Shown here: positions 1 to 10,940 of the stretch, piece after piece | How the letters are laid out: each line of letters begins with the position of its first letter | Position numbering within the stretch: position 1 is the stretch's first letter | Source: Gracilaria vermiculophylla | Lineage: Eukaryota; Rhodophyta; Florideophyceae; Gracilariales; Gracilariaceae | Direction: 5' to 3' | Assembly: GCA_019155205.2 (NCBI GenBank) | Contig: JAHNZQ020003150.1 | Location: 151,012-212,660, forward strand | Length of the DNA stretch: 61,649 nucleotides | Program-made: the position numbers and the translations under genes | The notes under the pieces: model-generated | What the model was told of the DNA's origin: nothing | Seen by the model: only the letters and a program-made list of their open reading frames with translations | Database searches by the model: none

Positions 1-82
1 CCACCCTTCCTAGGGACACCCCCAAATGGGGCTAGTGAAGCTAATACTATTCATAACCACGGTTGTGGCAGCCGGGAGCGGA

Positions 83-1075
83 TCAAATCCTTATGAAGAC
101 TGCTGTTGCGGCATACCCTCGACGGGTCGTTGCACTACAGTAAATGGAGAAGACGTGCTTCACTTCCTTGTACCCCCATTCGACTTAAACTCGTACGCTT
201 GCCATCTACGTGTTAAAAGCCTGTTCTTCCTCGTTCAGAACCCCGACTGCGTCATGTGGGAATGCTACTCGCATCGAAGGACGAATCAGGTAAGCCTTGT
301 CGCCAAACAGACAATACTGTACACCGCCTACTATTAGGCCAGAACCCTACATTTCGTCCATTACCGCTTCTCTGTAGAGCGTGATGTCGTGCCGCCTGCC
401 CTTGATTGGTCTGGCTAGATGAAAAAGGAGCCCATCAGGCGTCACCACGTACTGTATTTTCAGCATATGATTGCGGTTATGGCCGCTGTATACGCTCCGC
501 TGCAGTGCATGCTCAGACCATGCAATAAAGATCCCTGTGCCGTCAATAAAGCCGACGCAGTTGTCAAGCGCCCCGACCATGTCAAGAACAGCTTTTACGT
601 ACATGGCCGCCGACTCTTGCATCAAATCTCCCCTCCATTGGCACAAAGCATACCTCAACCAATCCATCATCTGCTCGATAGTCTCGTAGAAGATGTCGCA
701 TAATGCTGAGCTCGCCCGTCCAAATAGATTTTCGGGGTCACAACAGCGAGCCGGCGAGGATAGCCAACGAAGCACAATGCACAGGCGCACCACGGAAGGT
801 ACTTTAAGTCGAAGTTCGAAGGACCCTTCTGTCACCTCCAGTGCACCAGCAACGCGACCCAGGTCCACAGACCTGAACCGGAAAAGAGACTGGGCGTCTT
901 CAGTGGAAAACCGGTTGACATTAAAGCATACGCTATACACCGCCCTCGTGCGGCAGAGCAGAGCTCTCAAATCACGCCGGACGAACAGAAAACGGCGCAG
1001 TACTGGTCCAACCTCCATCAGGCTCGCTTCCGATAAGTGTCGCATCAGCAGCTCACGACGCAAGCGCCGTCGCAT
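83..1075 (-). pseudogene. PIF/Harbinger transposase, broken copy (Harbinger-1)
   Basis: This is a DDE transposase of the Harbinger (DDE_Tnp_4) family, which cuts and pastes a DNA transposon in the nucleus. An open stretch of 242 codons (1075-347) contains the first catalytic Asp in CVGFIDGTG and the motif YSGHNRNHMLKIQ. The same frame continues past a TAG at 347-349 and gives CLFGDKAYLIRP (second Asp) and VEWGYKEVKH (catalytic Glu). Further in-frame stops lie at 206-208, 185-187 and 83-85. Catalytic residues are present but the frame is interrupted, so it is inactive as read. It aligns along its length with the better copy at 49,563-50,699. The left part of the element, where a Myb-like partner gene would lie by analogy, is outside the window. 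Confidence 0.85.
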
Positions 1076-1377
1076 GCGGCGCAGCTACATTGGGGTGTAG
1101 TGCTTGGTTGCCACCATTGTTGGTAGGCCGCCAGCGGCTGAGGCCAAGGAATGTAGCAGGCGTGGAAGCTCGCCACAAAGACTGCGCGTGGGTGGAGGTG
1201 GTCTCTCGATGGCCGTTTCGTGACGCAGCGATGTCTATGCTGCAGCCTACCACGCATTGAACGAAAAGATCTAGTGCTAAAACTCTTCAGGACAATTTTC
1301 ATTCAATCGTTTTTCCGGTACGTACCACCCATACTTTTCCCACGATTGCACCCATGACTGATTTGCTGAAACTCTCT

Positions 1378-1467
1378 AATTTTCGCACACAATTTTCGCA
1401 CACAATTTTCGCACACAATTATCGCACACAATTTTCGCACACAATTTTCGCACACAATTGTCGCACC
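1378..1467. repeat. 13-bp minisatellite (7 units)
   Basis: There are six complete units and one shortened unit of AATTTTCGCACAC, with only single-base variants (AATTATC, AATTGTC). The array lies upstream of the broken Harbinger transposase. The units are adjacent without spacers, so this is a simple tandem repeat and not a CRISPR array. Confidence 0.95.
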
Positions 1468-1521
1468 GCTACAGTTGAACCGCCAGCCGTCGTTCGCGAC
1501 ACGTTTCTGGGCTGGGAGTCC

Positions 1522-1660
1522 GTAGCAGATCCAACGCCATTATAGTCGCGTGAATCTGTAGCAGAGCCAACTCCATCAGCCTGGGCTGAATCTGGGACAG
1601 CGACAAAGCCCTCAGCCTGGGCTGAATCGGTAGCAGAGCCAATGGGTATGCAGCCTGAAG
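1522..1660. repeat. 36-bp tandem repeat, about 3.8 units
   Basis: Units begin at 1522, 1558, 1594 and 1630 and share the pattern GTAGCAGAGCCAA...CAGCCTGGGCTGAATC. The period is a multiple of three, and on the plus strand the units read as a 12-residue repeat (VAEPTPSAWAES). That frame has a stop in the first unit, so a coding role is uncertain. It may be a decayed repeat protein or simply a minisatellite. Confidence 0.85.
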
Positions 1661-2126
1661 AGCAGAGCAGGCTGCATGGGAATGTTCAACTGATGCGACT
1701 GTTGTGCGACGCTTATTTGTCAGCGGCGCGGAACTAGCCAAAATTAGATGTGGTGTGGTTGGATGCTGCGAGCCATCGACGCAGTAGGGATTTGAGGTAC
1801 AATTGGTCACGGTCGTAAGAACTCTGAGTTGGTGGTGAATATTGGCTAGCCCGCTGAATGTTTAGTATGAGGCCTGAGAATCACATGGCACCGTCGTTTG
1901 CATTTCGACGTGCTGCAGAATGACTGTTAAGTTGTGCAATGTTTTTTTGTGAGGGTTGAGGATCCCGGAGCACGGCAATACGCATATTGACTATTTGAAT
2001 AATGATGATGAACCATCGCAGATTGTGGCACTTGATGGAACTCTCTGTCGTACCACTTCCGTTGACTGGTGGCTTTGCACAGGGCGTCCGTCTTTTATTG
2101 AGGTATCCTTGAAACGGTTTGACCAT
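1661..2126. other. unassigned stretch between tandem repeat and LTR
   Basis: No recognisable coding sequence, RNA gene or repeat was seen between the 36-bp array and the left LTR of gypsy-A. Short ORFs on both strands have no family features. Confidence 0.4.
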
Positions 2127-2622
2127 TGTTAGGATTTACATCGTTTTATGCTCTTCTTATATGAAGCATGAGTAATAGACTTGTTATTATATGGTTTACG
2201 TAGCCTAAATGCATTCGTCGTGAAATTGCAATTTGATTCGATGTGTTGTTTGCCCCAGACCGGCTTTACAACCACGTTCGACAATCCATGTCATCATGCT
2301 ATGTTTGAAGTCATAAGTCTTACAGTAACCTATTGGCACTCTTTTTTTCAATGTAAGCATCCGAATTGTGTCCAGGACGGAATGTTCTAGAATCATCTTG
2401 CGAAGGACAACTGTCCCATGAAGGACATTCGTTTCGACTTTGCATAACTGTCAATAAGATGTTTCATAGCTAGTGAATCTAAAGGGGTACCGTTGAAATC
2501 ATTTACTGTGACCTCGTTTTCGAAGGTCTGATTCTCTATATAAACCCTGGTCGACCCACAGACTTCTCCTCGGCTGGTCACCATCGTTCATGTTCTCAAC
2601 CATTGATCCAGTGTTCTAAGAT
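2127..2622 (+). repeat. gypsy-A 5' LTR (496 bp)
   Basis: It starts TGTTAGGATTTACAT and ends TTCTAAGA, a mutated form of the terminal TCTAACA seen in the other copies. Its length equals the solo LTR at 11854-12349. It contains TCTATATAAACCCTGG near the 3' end (about 2535-2550), a plausible TATA element. The bases after it (TTGGTAGCATCGCAAG) are where a primer-binding site should lie, but they are not a clear match to a known tRNA 3' end. Confidence 0.88.
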
Positions 2623-2769
2623 TGGTAGCATCGCAAGTAGGTATTGCACTCATTTGAAACTGGTGACCATCCATCCCTAGTGGATTTTTCTACACAAAAT
2701 TTTCAAGGCTTGGATGAGCCACAGAAATCCAGCTCGATGCAGACTTTTGATTTCTAACTGCCTCTGTGC

Positions 2770-3492
2770 ATGTTTCTAGTGAGCCCAATACTTCGAGCCC
2801 ATGAACCGCCGTCTTCGCCGTCGTACTACACGAACACGGATCTATCCACGGAACCGCCGTCATCACCACCGCCACCGCCGCCACCACGAGTCAACACCTC
2901 AGGAACCCCCGTTGTCAACGACCCGATACCCGAAGAGCCGCGCCCACCACCACCGTACACACTGTCTCCTCCTCCGTCACCATCATGTCAACCTTCGTTC
3001 ACAGCGGACACTACCCCCGTCAACAAGACTTTGACCACAGCTGGCAAATCCACTCCTATGGCTACTGAGGTTACTAAGGCAGACAAACGTCGTGTACTTC
3101 GGATCAGCCACGCGGCTAGCATCCACATACTACGCGTAGCCACTGATCGCATCAAACGCCAGCGAAAGTGTACCCTCCGACGCCGCCTTCTAACTCCCCG
3201 ATATGGCGTCTGTGATTTTCTATTCAATAGCCACGTACAACTTACGAAGCACCTATTGGGTACCCGACATCGGAACACGGTTCTAAGGAAAAGGGCTTTA
3301 CCGGGGTGCCACACTTGTGGCATTGTTTCTTTCAATAACTGGAAGCACTACCAGGATCACAAAGGTGGACGCAAGCATCAAGCTGCGTTAACGAGACAAC
3401 AACGTCGTCAACAGCAATGCTGTCGAATAAAATACCAAAATCGTACATTGGTTTGGCGAAAGGTTCCAAGAATCGGTCGTTCTACCCTTTGA
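2770..3492 (+). CDS. proline-rich protein with two U1-type zinc fingers
   Basis: An intact 240-codon ORF lies between the gypsy-A 5' LTR and gag. The first third is proline-rich (runs of up to seven prolines around residues 31-75). The C-terminal half is basic and carries two C2H2 units of the U1/matrin spacing. The first has VCDFLF then H-x5-H (LLGTRH) but its first Cys is replaced by Tyr. The second is complete: CHTC, then H-x5-H (KGGRKH). Such fingers usually bind double-stranded or structured RNA. It may be an extra ORF of the retrotransposon, a captured host gene, or unrelated DNA carried between LTR and gag. No copy was seen elsewhere in the window. The start is the first ATG of the open frame. 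Confidence 0.5.
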   Translation: MFLVSPILRAHEPPSSPSYYTNTDLSTEPPSSPPPPPPPRVNTSGTPVVNDPIPEEPRPPPPYTLSPPPSPSCQPSFTADTTPVNKTLTTAGKSTPMATEVTKADKRRVLRISHAASIHILRVATDRIKRQRKCTLRRRLLTPRYGVCDFLFNSHVQLTKHLLGTRHRNTVLRKRALPGCHTCGIVSFNNWKHYQDHKGGRKHQAALTRQQRRQQQCCRIKYQNRTLVWRKVPRIGRSTL

Positions 3493-3639
3493 GCTATCGT
3501 TTGTGGTTGTGTTCCAGTTTCCGCTGCGTTCATACTACTTGGCACTGCCAAGGAAAAAGTTGCCGTACAGGGCTTACCATCTTCCCAATCACTTGGCGCC
3601 TTGCAATGGAACTAAAGAAACCTTACTTTAACCATTCCG

Positions 3640-3722
3640 AACCTTACAGAGAAGGGATTCGAACTCGAGGCCTCTTGGCTGCACTTCACGCCGCCTACTA
3701 ACTAGGCCAGACGCGCTCGCCA
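3640..3722 (-). repeat. tRNA-like sequence, probably a SINE head
   Basis: On the minus strand there is an A-box-like TGGCCTAGTTAGTAGGCGG and, 26 bases on, a B-box GAGTTCGAATCCC, the pol III promoter arrangement of tRNAs. The acceptor stem does not pair and no 5-bp anticodon stem forms, so it is not a normal tRNA gene. A tRNA-derived SINE reading towards lower coordinates, or a tRNA relic, is the likeliest explanation. It lies just upstream of gypsy-A gag. Confidence 0.5.
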
Positions 3723-3839
3723 ACTTGGAACTACAAATATAAAAGTCTGCAATTTATTTGGTGTGACCCTTAGGTGTGACCCTCGATTTCGGGCCCAATT
3801 TGCAGGTTTTGATTCAAACCCTCGCGCGCCATTGCAACT

Positions 3840-4702
3840 ACTCCTGGTATTCCAAGCACACCTCCACAACTCCGCGCAATCCAAATAATGCAGAATATGG
3901 CCCGCGCGTTGGACAAAACCAGAGAACAAATGGAAAGATTGGAGCTCGAGGCTCAGACAAAGATATCAGCACTGGAGGATTCGTTGGCCGTTCTAGCCCA
4001 CTTCAGGGGTTCATCCACAGCCCTAAAGATCAAAAAGCCCCCTACGTTCTCTCGAAAGTCAAATATTGACAGATAGGTAACGCACGTCTGCATTTACCTT
4101 GAAGGCACCTCTGACGAAAAGGCATCCCAATCGCTCTCAGTTACATCAGTGGGGCTGCGCACGAGTAGTATCTCGCTCAGAAGCGCAATAGACTTGAGTT
4201 TAACACCCTCGAGGATGTCTTCGAATACTTGAAGAAGAGGTTTACTCCTGTCAACAAATAAAAGTTGGCCAGAGATAAACTTAGCAAGTGGGAAAAGTAT
4301 AAGGACGTTCAGCAATACAACGATGACTTCTTGAAAATTGTTCTTGATATTCCAAATATTAGTATGGAAGAACAGCTTGATCGATATTCCAGAGGGTTTA
4401 GGAGCTATATTTGGAAAGAACTCTGTACCAACGAATACAAGTCCTTAACTGAAGCCATGAAAGATGCTGAGCAAGTTGAATTGGCTTTCCGCCGGGGTGG
4501 ACAAGTACGTTCTGGCAGGCAGGTAAGCGACCCAGGATCTTCTCAAGGACCAGTACCCATGGACATTGGAAATGTGAAGTTGAATAAGTTGACCAAAGAA
4601 GAACGAGAACATTTTCGAAAGCTGGGACTGCGTTTCCGCTGCCGACAACCTGGGCATATGGCGCGTGACCCGCGCTGCCCAAAAAACGGCCAACAGAACT
4701 GA
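3840..4702 (+). pseudogene. gypsy-A gag (capsid/nucleocapsid), frameshifted
   Basis: Gag forms the retrotransposon particle. A short open part (3888-4076) has a coiled-coil-like start and KPPTFSRKS, typical of Ty3/gypsy capsids. After frameshifts the main part (4265-4702) reads to a CCHC-like knuckle, RFRCRQPGHMARDPRC, whose first Cys has become Arg. The PMDIGN motif before the knuckle is common in this family. Frameshifts near 4077-4260 and the damaged knuckle mark it as non-functional. Protease follows after about 250 bases. Confidence 0.75.
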
Positions 4703-4934
4703 CCTATTGGTCAACCATCGTACCCTCGTCAGTTCCATCGAATACCAATTACACACCACTGAACTCGTTTGAAACAAACCATGCGAAGGCACCAGTCACC
4801 AACGAACCCATTGAATCTGCAGACACCCTAGAAACTACCGGAACCCTAGCTATACAAGGAAGACATCACCTACTCACGTCTTATTTAGCGTCACCATTTG
4901 AATCCCACTCCGTCGGATTACTCCTCGCACATGT

Positions 4935-5343
4935 ATTCGTGAACGACAGAAAATGCACTGCTTTTTGACATTGGATCCGAAATTAGCTATTTTTCAAAAG
5001 CTTTCTGCAGGAACATGAACATTACCGAAATGGAGACTAAGTATGAAGCCGAAATGGCCAACGGCTCCTTCAACAGTTCTCCATGAAATCAAGAATGAGG
5101 GATTACGGCTCCAAATTGGATACTTCCATGAATTAAGACGCTTTGCAATATGCCCACTTTACGGATATGACGTCATCTTAGGAAAAGACTGGTTTCACAA
5201 ACACAATCCATTTATGAACTACAGAACCAACAAAATATCATTCATGCATGAATCCCGGACCAGTGTAATCAAAGCAGAAATAAAACGCACTGAGAATCGT
5301 ATCTCAGCCAATGCTATCAACAAATCAATTCGAAGAATACTAA
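4935..5343 (+). pseudogene. gypsy-A aspartic protease fragment
   Basis: The active-site segment reads LFDIGSEISYFSKAF, where DIG stands for the usual DT/SG triad. After a frameshift, the flap and C-terminal part reads YDVILGKDWFHKHNP (about 5165-5215), the ILG-x-DW motif of retrotransposon proteases. The ORF then runs straight into the LTR of copia-1 at 5344. The RT that should follow is absent from this element. Confidence 0.72.
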
Positions 5344-5770
5344 TGCAGGCCAGCGGGGCAAAGGTAAAGTTGAGGGAGTGCAAATGAAGTTCGCCAACTC
5401 TAGCTTGGATTTATTTGGAGGTTCCTCGAGGCCACCTTATATAGTGGAAAACGTGCACCAACTCGATCAGAGTGTAACCTACACTATAATTCAGGCACAA
5501 TCAATAATACCAATCATATTAAAGCATTACATAAATCTGTTACCCACGATGTTACTCACAATTCAATGTTGCTGACAACAACAAAGCACAACAAGTCAAA
5601 AGTGATGCAAAACAAGACATAACCGTTATGTACACACACGAGAGCATGCCAGTGCACAAATTCACGGATCCTGGGTGTCACCGTAATCCGATTCCATACA
5701 CAAGCAGCTATATGTTTCAGGAGCAGCAATGCGCTGCGACAGCAGGGAAAGTAGTTCATTCCGGCTAATA
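5344..5770 (-). repeat. copia-1 3' LTR (427 bp)
   Basis: It has the same length as the partner at 10941-11367 and, by eye, about nine in ten bases match. The terminal TGTTAGCC has mutated to TATTAGCC on the minus strand. A polypurine tract, AGAGGGAGGG on the minus strand (5771-5780), adjoins it, as expected for a 3' LTR. Confidence 0.9.
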
Positions 5771-5790
5771 CCCTCCCTCTGTTTCGGACT

Positions 5791-6297
5791 TCAGAGCTTT
5801 AGGAAGAGTAAGCCGCCCTCAATTCTGAACTTCTGCAATTTCACCCTGCCCAATGGCTTGGTTAGCATGTCTGCCATCATATAGTTTGTCAAAAAGTAAT
5901 GCAACACAATGGACTTCTTTCGCAACGCATCTCGCGTGAAGTGAAAACGGATATCAATGTGTTTGGTCCGTTTGTTTACCACTCCGCTCCGAGCAAGATC
6001 AATGCAACCTTGATTGTTTACATACACGGTAGTGGGTTCAACCATCCCCTTCACCTAATCCTTTAAGTGCAGTCCAAGAGCTTTCCTGATGCCATTCTAC
6101 AGGCGCCTCAGCCAAATACATTCCTTAGTCCCAGAACACAGACTTTCGTACTCTGCCTCAGCACTGGACAGCGCGACCACCTCTTGCTGACGCGAGCTCC
6201 ACGACACTGCACCGCCACACATGAGAAAGATGTAGCCGCTGGTGGACTTGCGATAGTTCTTGTCTCCTGCCCATTCAGAGCTCACAGAGCCGTGCAT
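5791..6297 (-). pseudogene. copia-1 RNase H
   Basis: RNase H removes the RNA strand during reverse transcription. The minus strand reads STSGYIFLMCGGAVSWSSRQ and ALSSAEAEYESL (6297-6097), then after a frame change VYVNNQGCIDLARS and MADMLTKPLGRVK (6054-5791), the classical copia RNase H blocks. The chain is split near 6,060-6,095. Confidence 0.85.
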
Positions 6298-6354
6298 ACC
6301 AATTTTAGAGGTGGTACCATATGCGAGTCCAAGTGTACGAGTTCCATTCAGGTA

Positions 6355-7038
6355 TCACAGCACACGCTTGGCCGCCTTCCAGTGTGTCTCGCCTGTTATC
6401 TCAACATACTTGGCCAGTTTGGCCACGGCGTTCGATATGTCCGGTCGGGTACCCACTGACCAGTACATCAGACAGCAAATCACCTGCCAGTAAGAAACAT
6501 CACACACAGCTTCTTCCTCTACATGCAAATCAGTACCAGAGTGCATAGGTGTATCCATCGGTTTAGACTGAAGCATATTGAAGTATTCCAGTACCTCGTG
6601 CGTGTAAGCATTCTGCTTCAAGTACAGGACACTCTTGGTACGATGTCGATGAATCTCAAAACCAAGAACCATACGAGCTTCTTTGAGGTCCTTCATGCGG
6701 CATCGCGATGACAGCTTAGCTTTCACCTCCTTCATTTCTTTCAATCTATGACTGGAAATCAACGAGTCATCAACATTGAGAGCGATGATCACAAATTCAC
6801 CTAGGATTTTTCCTGTGTATACACAATCTTCAGCATCGTTAGGCGTTAGAACAACATCATCCTTTAGAAAGGCATATATCTTAGAATGCCAGTGTCTTGG
6901 GGCCTGACGAAGTGCATAGATAGCCTTCTTGAGTCGGCACACCAGGTCTTCTTTGCCTGCCTCTACAAAGCCCTTTGGTTTCTCCATGTATACCGTTTCT
7001 TCAAGGGCGCCGTTTAGTAACGCTGTCTTGACGTCCAT
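6355..7038 (-). pseudogene. copia-1 reverse transcriptase
   Basis: The minus strand reads MDVKTALLNG (first catalytic Asp), VCRLKKAIYALRQAPRHWH and LNVDDSLISS, where the usual YVDD has become NVDD. It ends in the thumb region with DTPMHSGTDLH and GTRPDISNAVAKLAKYVE. The N-terminal palm is missing: about 130 bp present in copia-2 (around 29,960-30,090) are absent here near 7,100. The reading frame before it is also broken. Confidence 0.88.
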
Positions 7039-7166
7039 CTGGTGTAGATGTAAGTCCTCAACTGCGGTAATAGACAGAATCGTCTTGATGAAATTGACTC
7101 ATACTTCTGCACATACACCCACATGGACGAGATCACATTGTTGCTTGCCGGCCTACGCACGAGCTC

Positions 7167-8585
7167 CTATGTATCATGTTCTATTAAAGATTCATCCTTA
7201 CTTTGCATAGGCTTTTTCTGAGCCTCACAGTCATCTTGCGACACAGCCACAGAAAACGAACGAGGTGCATCCTCACTGGCAGTGGGCAGTGCAGTTTCTG
7301 ACCGGAAAAAGCTTGGAGCTCTTCGTTCACGGGTGGATCTCCTTAAAGGCTGCTGCTGAGTATAACTAGGCTCCTTGGGAGCTTTAGAATCATCGTGCTT
7401 TTCTTGCGTAGGCTGCACCTCGCTGGGATTCAGAGTGTCAGTGTGTATATCCGGAACATTTGCAATGGGATCATCAAAAGGTGGAACCCAATCTTGTGAA
7501 GGGTTTAAGGTGTCAACAGGAGACGCAGATTCATTTGGCTTTCGTTGGGCAAATCCGTCAAAACCAGTGTATGTTTCATCACTGGTCTCGCAGTTTGGAT
7601 CTAACTCTTTTCTTTCATCGAATCTTACTTCTCTGGACACAATCACCTTTTTCTTGTTCTTGTCCCACAGCTTATAGCCATTCCCACTGTGTGTGTAGCC
7701 AACGAACACTGCTTCGACAGCACGAGGCTCAAACGTTTTAAGCTTATGATCCACAAGCTTGTACCAGCATCTGCTCCCAAACACCCGTAAATGGCTCACG
7801 TCAGGCTTCGATCCAGCTAGCACTTCATACGATGTGGTGTTGTTCGGCAAGGCTTTGCATGTGACTCAGTTTTTAATGTGCACCGCAAAATTCAGCGCCT
7901 CGGCCCAAAACCTGCTGGGCAACCTCTTGTGGTGCAACTTTGAACGAACCAAGTCCATTAGCGTGCGATTGAACCTTTCGGCCAGACCATTCTGGTGTGC
8001 AATGTAAGGCACGATTCTCTGATGCTCGGTACCAAGATACCCAAGCTGGGCTCGGAATTTGTTGGACAAGTACTCACCACTATTGTCAGTGCGTAGAGCG
8101 CGAAGCACACTAAAACGGGCACTGATGGACTTCACCGTACTGCCATACTGGTTTTGAACGAGCTTCAGCCACTTGAAAAACACATGGAACACTTCATTCT
8201 TGGTTTTCATCATGTACAAGAAACAGAACCTACTATGATCGTCGATGAAGCTAACAAAGTAGCACGGGCCTCCCAAGGATCCTACATGCATTAAGCCACA
8301 AATATCCGAATGCACAAGGTCCAATGGCTTCTTTTCTCGCTCCCCCCTTTGCCTGGGAGTGGGAGCGCGGGAGGTTTTGCCCCCTATACACGACTCACAC
8401 GTTGATATAGTTTTAGATAAATCCACGTTTAGACCGGACACCACATGATTACGAGCCATATGCCTGATGCCTTCCACATTTACATGAGCCAATCTAGCAT
8501 TCCATGTAAACAAGTCTGACAAAAGAGCACTGTCCAGGGTCTCATCGATTTCGATTAACGTGTACGGATAGTAGAGATCCTTCAC
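7167..8585 (-). pseudogene. copia-1 integrase
   Basis: Integrase inserts the cDNA into the genome. From 8585 downwards the minus strand shows a GAG-pre-integrase zinc region (WNARLAHVNVEGIRH...CESCIGG), the core with PLDLVHSDICG, FIDDHSRF, LRTDNSGEY and QNGLAERFNRT (D, D and E residues), then the C-terminal GSRCWYKLVDHK region (7850-7167). The chain is interrupted near 7,850-7,866. The tail after about 7,600 is the variable linker before RT. Confidence 0.87.
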
Positions 8586-8693
8586 ACGACGGCCCTAAGC
8601 AACTAATCTGGAGTCTTTGTACATACGAACTGTGTAGTTGTCAAAAACTACCACAGAGCCCAGGTCGCACATCGCAGAAACAGAGCCCAGGTG

Positions 8694-8910
8694 TTACCGT
8701 AGACTCGGAACATGCACAACTTTGTTGAGCTTGCACTTGAGTTTGGTCCCATCAACAGCTAGATCAAGCTCTACAGAGCCTTGTCCTTGAAAATACATCT
8801 TGGAATTGTTTCCAATGCTCAAACCGGCAGAAAGTTTTCTCTCATAGGATTCAAACACCGAGGCATCATATTTCATGTAAGACGTGGCCCCAGAATCAAC
8901 TATTCAGTCA
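8694..8910 (-). pseudogene. copia-1 protease
   Basis: The aspartic protease active site IVDSGATSYM is preceded by a TGA where copia-2 has Trp (DWIVDS). The rest reads YDASVFESYERKLSAG and ends VVHVPSLR, the usual copia protease end before the GAG-pre-integrase domain. It links gag (ending 8904) to integrase. Confidence 0.8.
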
Positions 8911-9736
8911 CTGTGGGTGGCTTTTTGGGCACCTGCCGCAATGAGACCCACAAAGTCAGATTCACTGTCACTCGCACTGTCTTCGTCACCAGATTGGTCG
9001 ACTGAAGGGTGGGCAGCAGTAGCCTGATCGTTGTTAGCCTCATCACGCTGCTTTTTGAAACAATTTCTCTGGATGTGCCCTTTCTTTTTGCAGTAGTGAC
9101 ATATGATAGATTTCCAGCGGCGCTGATTCCCAAGTAGAGCTGTACCACTACCAGAGTCTTCACTAGCCCGTCCATTCATTCGCTGCTCTTCTTGCAGCAA
9201 ACGACTCTTCACAAACTCAAGGGTGAGATTGCGATCTCCGGTTGTGGTATCGATAGCCACAATCAGGTGCTCGAAGCGCTCTGATAGTCCACACAGAACG
9301 GCCATAGCAATGTCTTCCTCCTCAACAATGACGTCCATGCTGTTGAGGTCAGACGCAAGATGGCGGACGCGATTGATTAACAGTAACATTTTTTCATCTT
9401 CACCCATTTTGGTCTTATAAAATGAACGCCTGGCATTGATTTTGTTGAGCAGCGTCTTTCTCTGTAAACCTCGTAGATGGATCTCCACATATCCGAAGCA
9501 TAATAGGTATCCCGCACATGGTCTAAATGTTCTTCACTCAGGGTCAACCCAATGATCGCTCTAGTCTTCGCGTCTTTCTTCTTCCAATCGAAAATTTCAG
9601 CTTCATCGATTGGTGCACGCGTGATGAGGTGATCATGAAGATCTTTGTGCGCAAGGAGCAACTCAATTTTCTGCTTCCATACGTGAAAGTTATCCTCACC
9701 AAGCATTTCGATTCTCACACCACTGACCGAGTCCAT
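8904..9736 (-). pseudogene. copia-1 gag (UBN2-type)
   Basis: The likely start is the ATG at 9736 (MDSVSGVRIEMLGEDNF), the usual N-terminus of copia gag, rather than the upstream ATG at 9805. The capsid part reads WKQKIELLLAHKDLHDHL. A frameshift near 9,480 separates it from the second half. A CCHC zinc knuckle, CHYCKKKGHIQRNC, is intact at about 9,050-9,090. The acidic tail leads into the protease. Confidence 0.85.
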
Positions 9737-10940
9737 ACTTTGGCAAGCGGTCTGACGTCTATGCACACCCCGCGAAAAGCACGACAACAGTAAACAATAA
9801 AACAAACAACAAATAACAACAATAACAAAAAACGACTCATAAGATCAATGGTCGGATGGCATAGGCAGGATCACCAGCAGCAATCCGCGCACCCTAGAGG
9901 TCGGACCTCTGACCCCCGTAGCTCTTTCGGGTAGAAAGCGCTTTCATCTGTCTACCTCCTCCTACGCTCAAGGAGAAGGCACTTCGCTCTTTTCGAGACT
10001 TCCAGAGGATGGTTAATGACCAAAGATATGCCTTCACCAAGTTAGCCCTCTCTGCTCTCTTGCAAGAACTTGCACAACCTCAAACCGAAGTTACTTTGAC
10101 CCCAAGAAAGGCTGCAGACGAGCACCAATAAAGATAACTCGCGGCTTCACCGGAGGTACGCCTGTGCCACGTCGCCTCCCCGGAAGACCTGAGTCCCTGA
10201 ATCAAAATCTCGTTATGGGTATCGTTCGCAACAGTCCAAGAACCCCACTCAAAGTCAGGTTCACACACAGATCAACACCAACGAAGTGCAGTGCGCCACG
10301 ACACCTCGTCCACAGATGATCACGCAGTACTCGCCTGGTCTTTCGATCAATACCGTTATTCGCCCTATAAAAGTAGAACAGGTGGGGAGCCCGCTTGACA
10401 GACGCACCTGCTTTGGATCAAGTCGCCAGGCTAACGTCCCCGATTTCTCGAATCAACCGCTCGTCGCAGTGGTGCAAGGTGAAGATCAAGCCTAAATAAT
10501 TGCTGAGCACAACAAACAGTGCCCAGACTTCACAAAAACAGGAGTAAAGCCCACAAGAACACAGCAGATTACGACAGGTGGACCAAACAGAATGATAAAT
10601 AGCGGCGACTTCAACACTCGAAACAAACGGCGGAACGTGATCGACAGCAACGGCCAAAACGAAGGCCTGAAGCACCAACTCAAAATAAAAACTTCGAACC
10701 ACAATCACCATAACGCCTTCAAAGAGGCACGCAAACCGAGAAGAAAATGAAAGAAACCAACACCGAGCAAATCAACAAAAAAAGAAAGATACAACTGAAT
10801 CGACTTCAAACCATGCAACGGCGATGGGAGCGATGAAGAAGATGAAACGTGGCACGGATGTACGACGGCGTGGGAGAGCGGCGAGAAACGATTATCAAAC
10901 GATAGCGACAGAGGAGCGCAGGGCTAGGCCGAGAACCTAA
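9737..10940 (-). other. copia-1 leader between 5' LTR and gag
   Basis: About 1.2 kb of leader has no conserved ORF on the coding strand. Next to the LTR the minus strand reads TTAGGTTCTCGGCCTAG, a diverged form of the half-tRNA initiator-Met primer-binding site that is closer to consensus in copia-2 (GGTTGTAGGCCCAG). An opposite-strand ORF of copia-2 (33001-33522) is broken here. Confidence 0.55.

Noticed and set aside
26..337. 103-codon plus-strand ORF with a hydrophobic start and Cys-rich middle, like a small secreted protein
   Set aside because: The opposite strand carries the end of the Harbinger-1 transposase (GDKAYLIRP, VEWGYKEVKH) in a continuous frame. The ORF is an antisense shadow.
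1378..1467. Short direct repeats that could suggest a CRISPR array
   Set aside because: The 13-bp units are contiguous with no spacers, and the region is eukaryotic transposon DNA.
6067..6459. 130-codon plus-strand ORF, also present as 28927-29319
   Set aside because: Both are antisense to copia RNase H/RT and are conserved only because the coding strand is.
10418..10711. 97-codon hydrophobic minus-strand ORF in the copia-1 leader, considered as an env-like gene
   Set aside because: The matching region of copia-2 does not preserve the frame, and no conserved features were seen.
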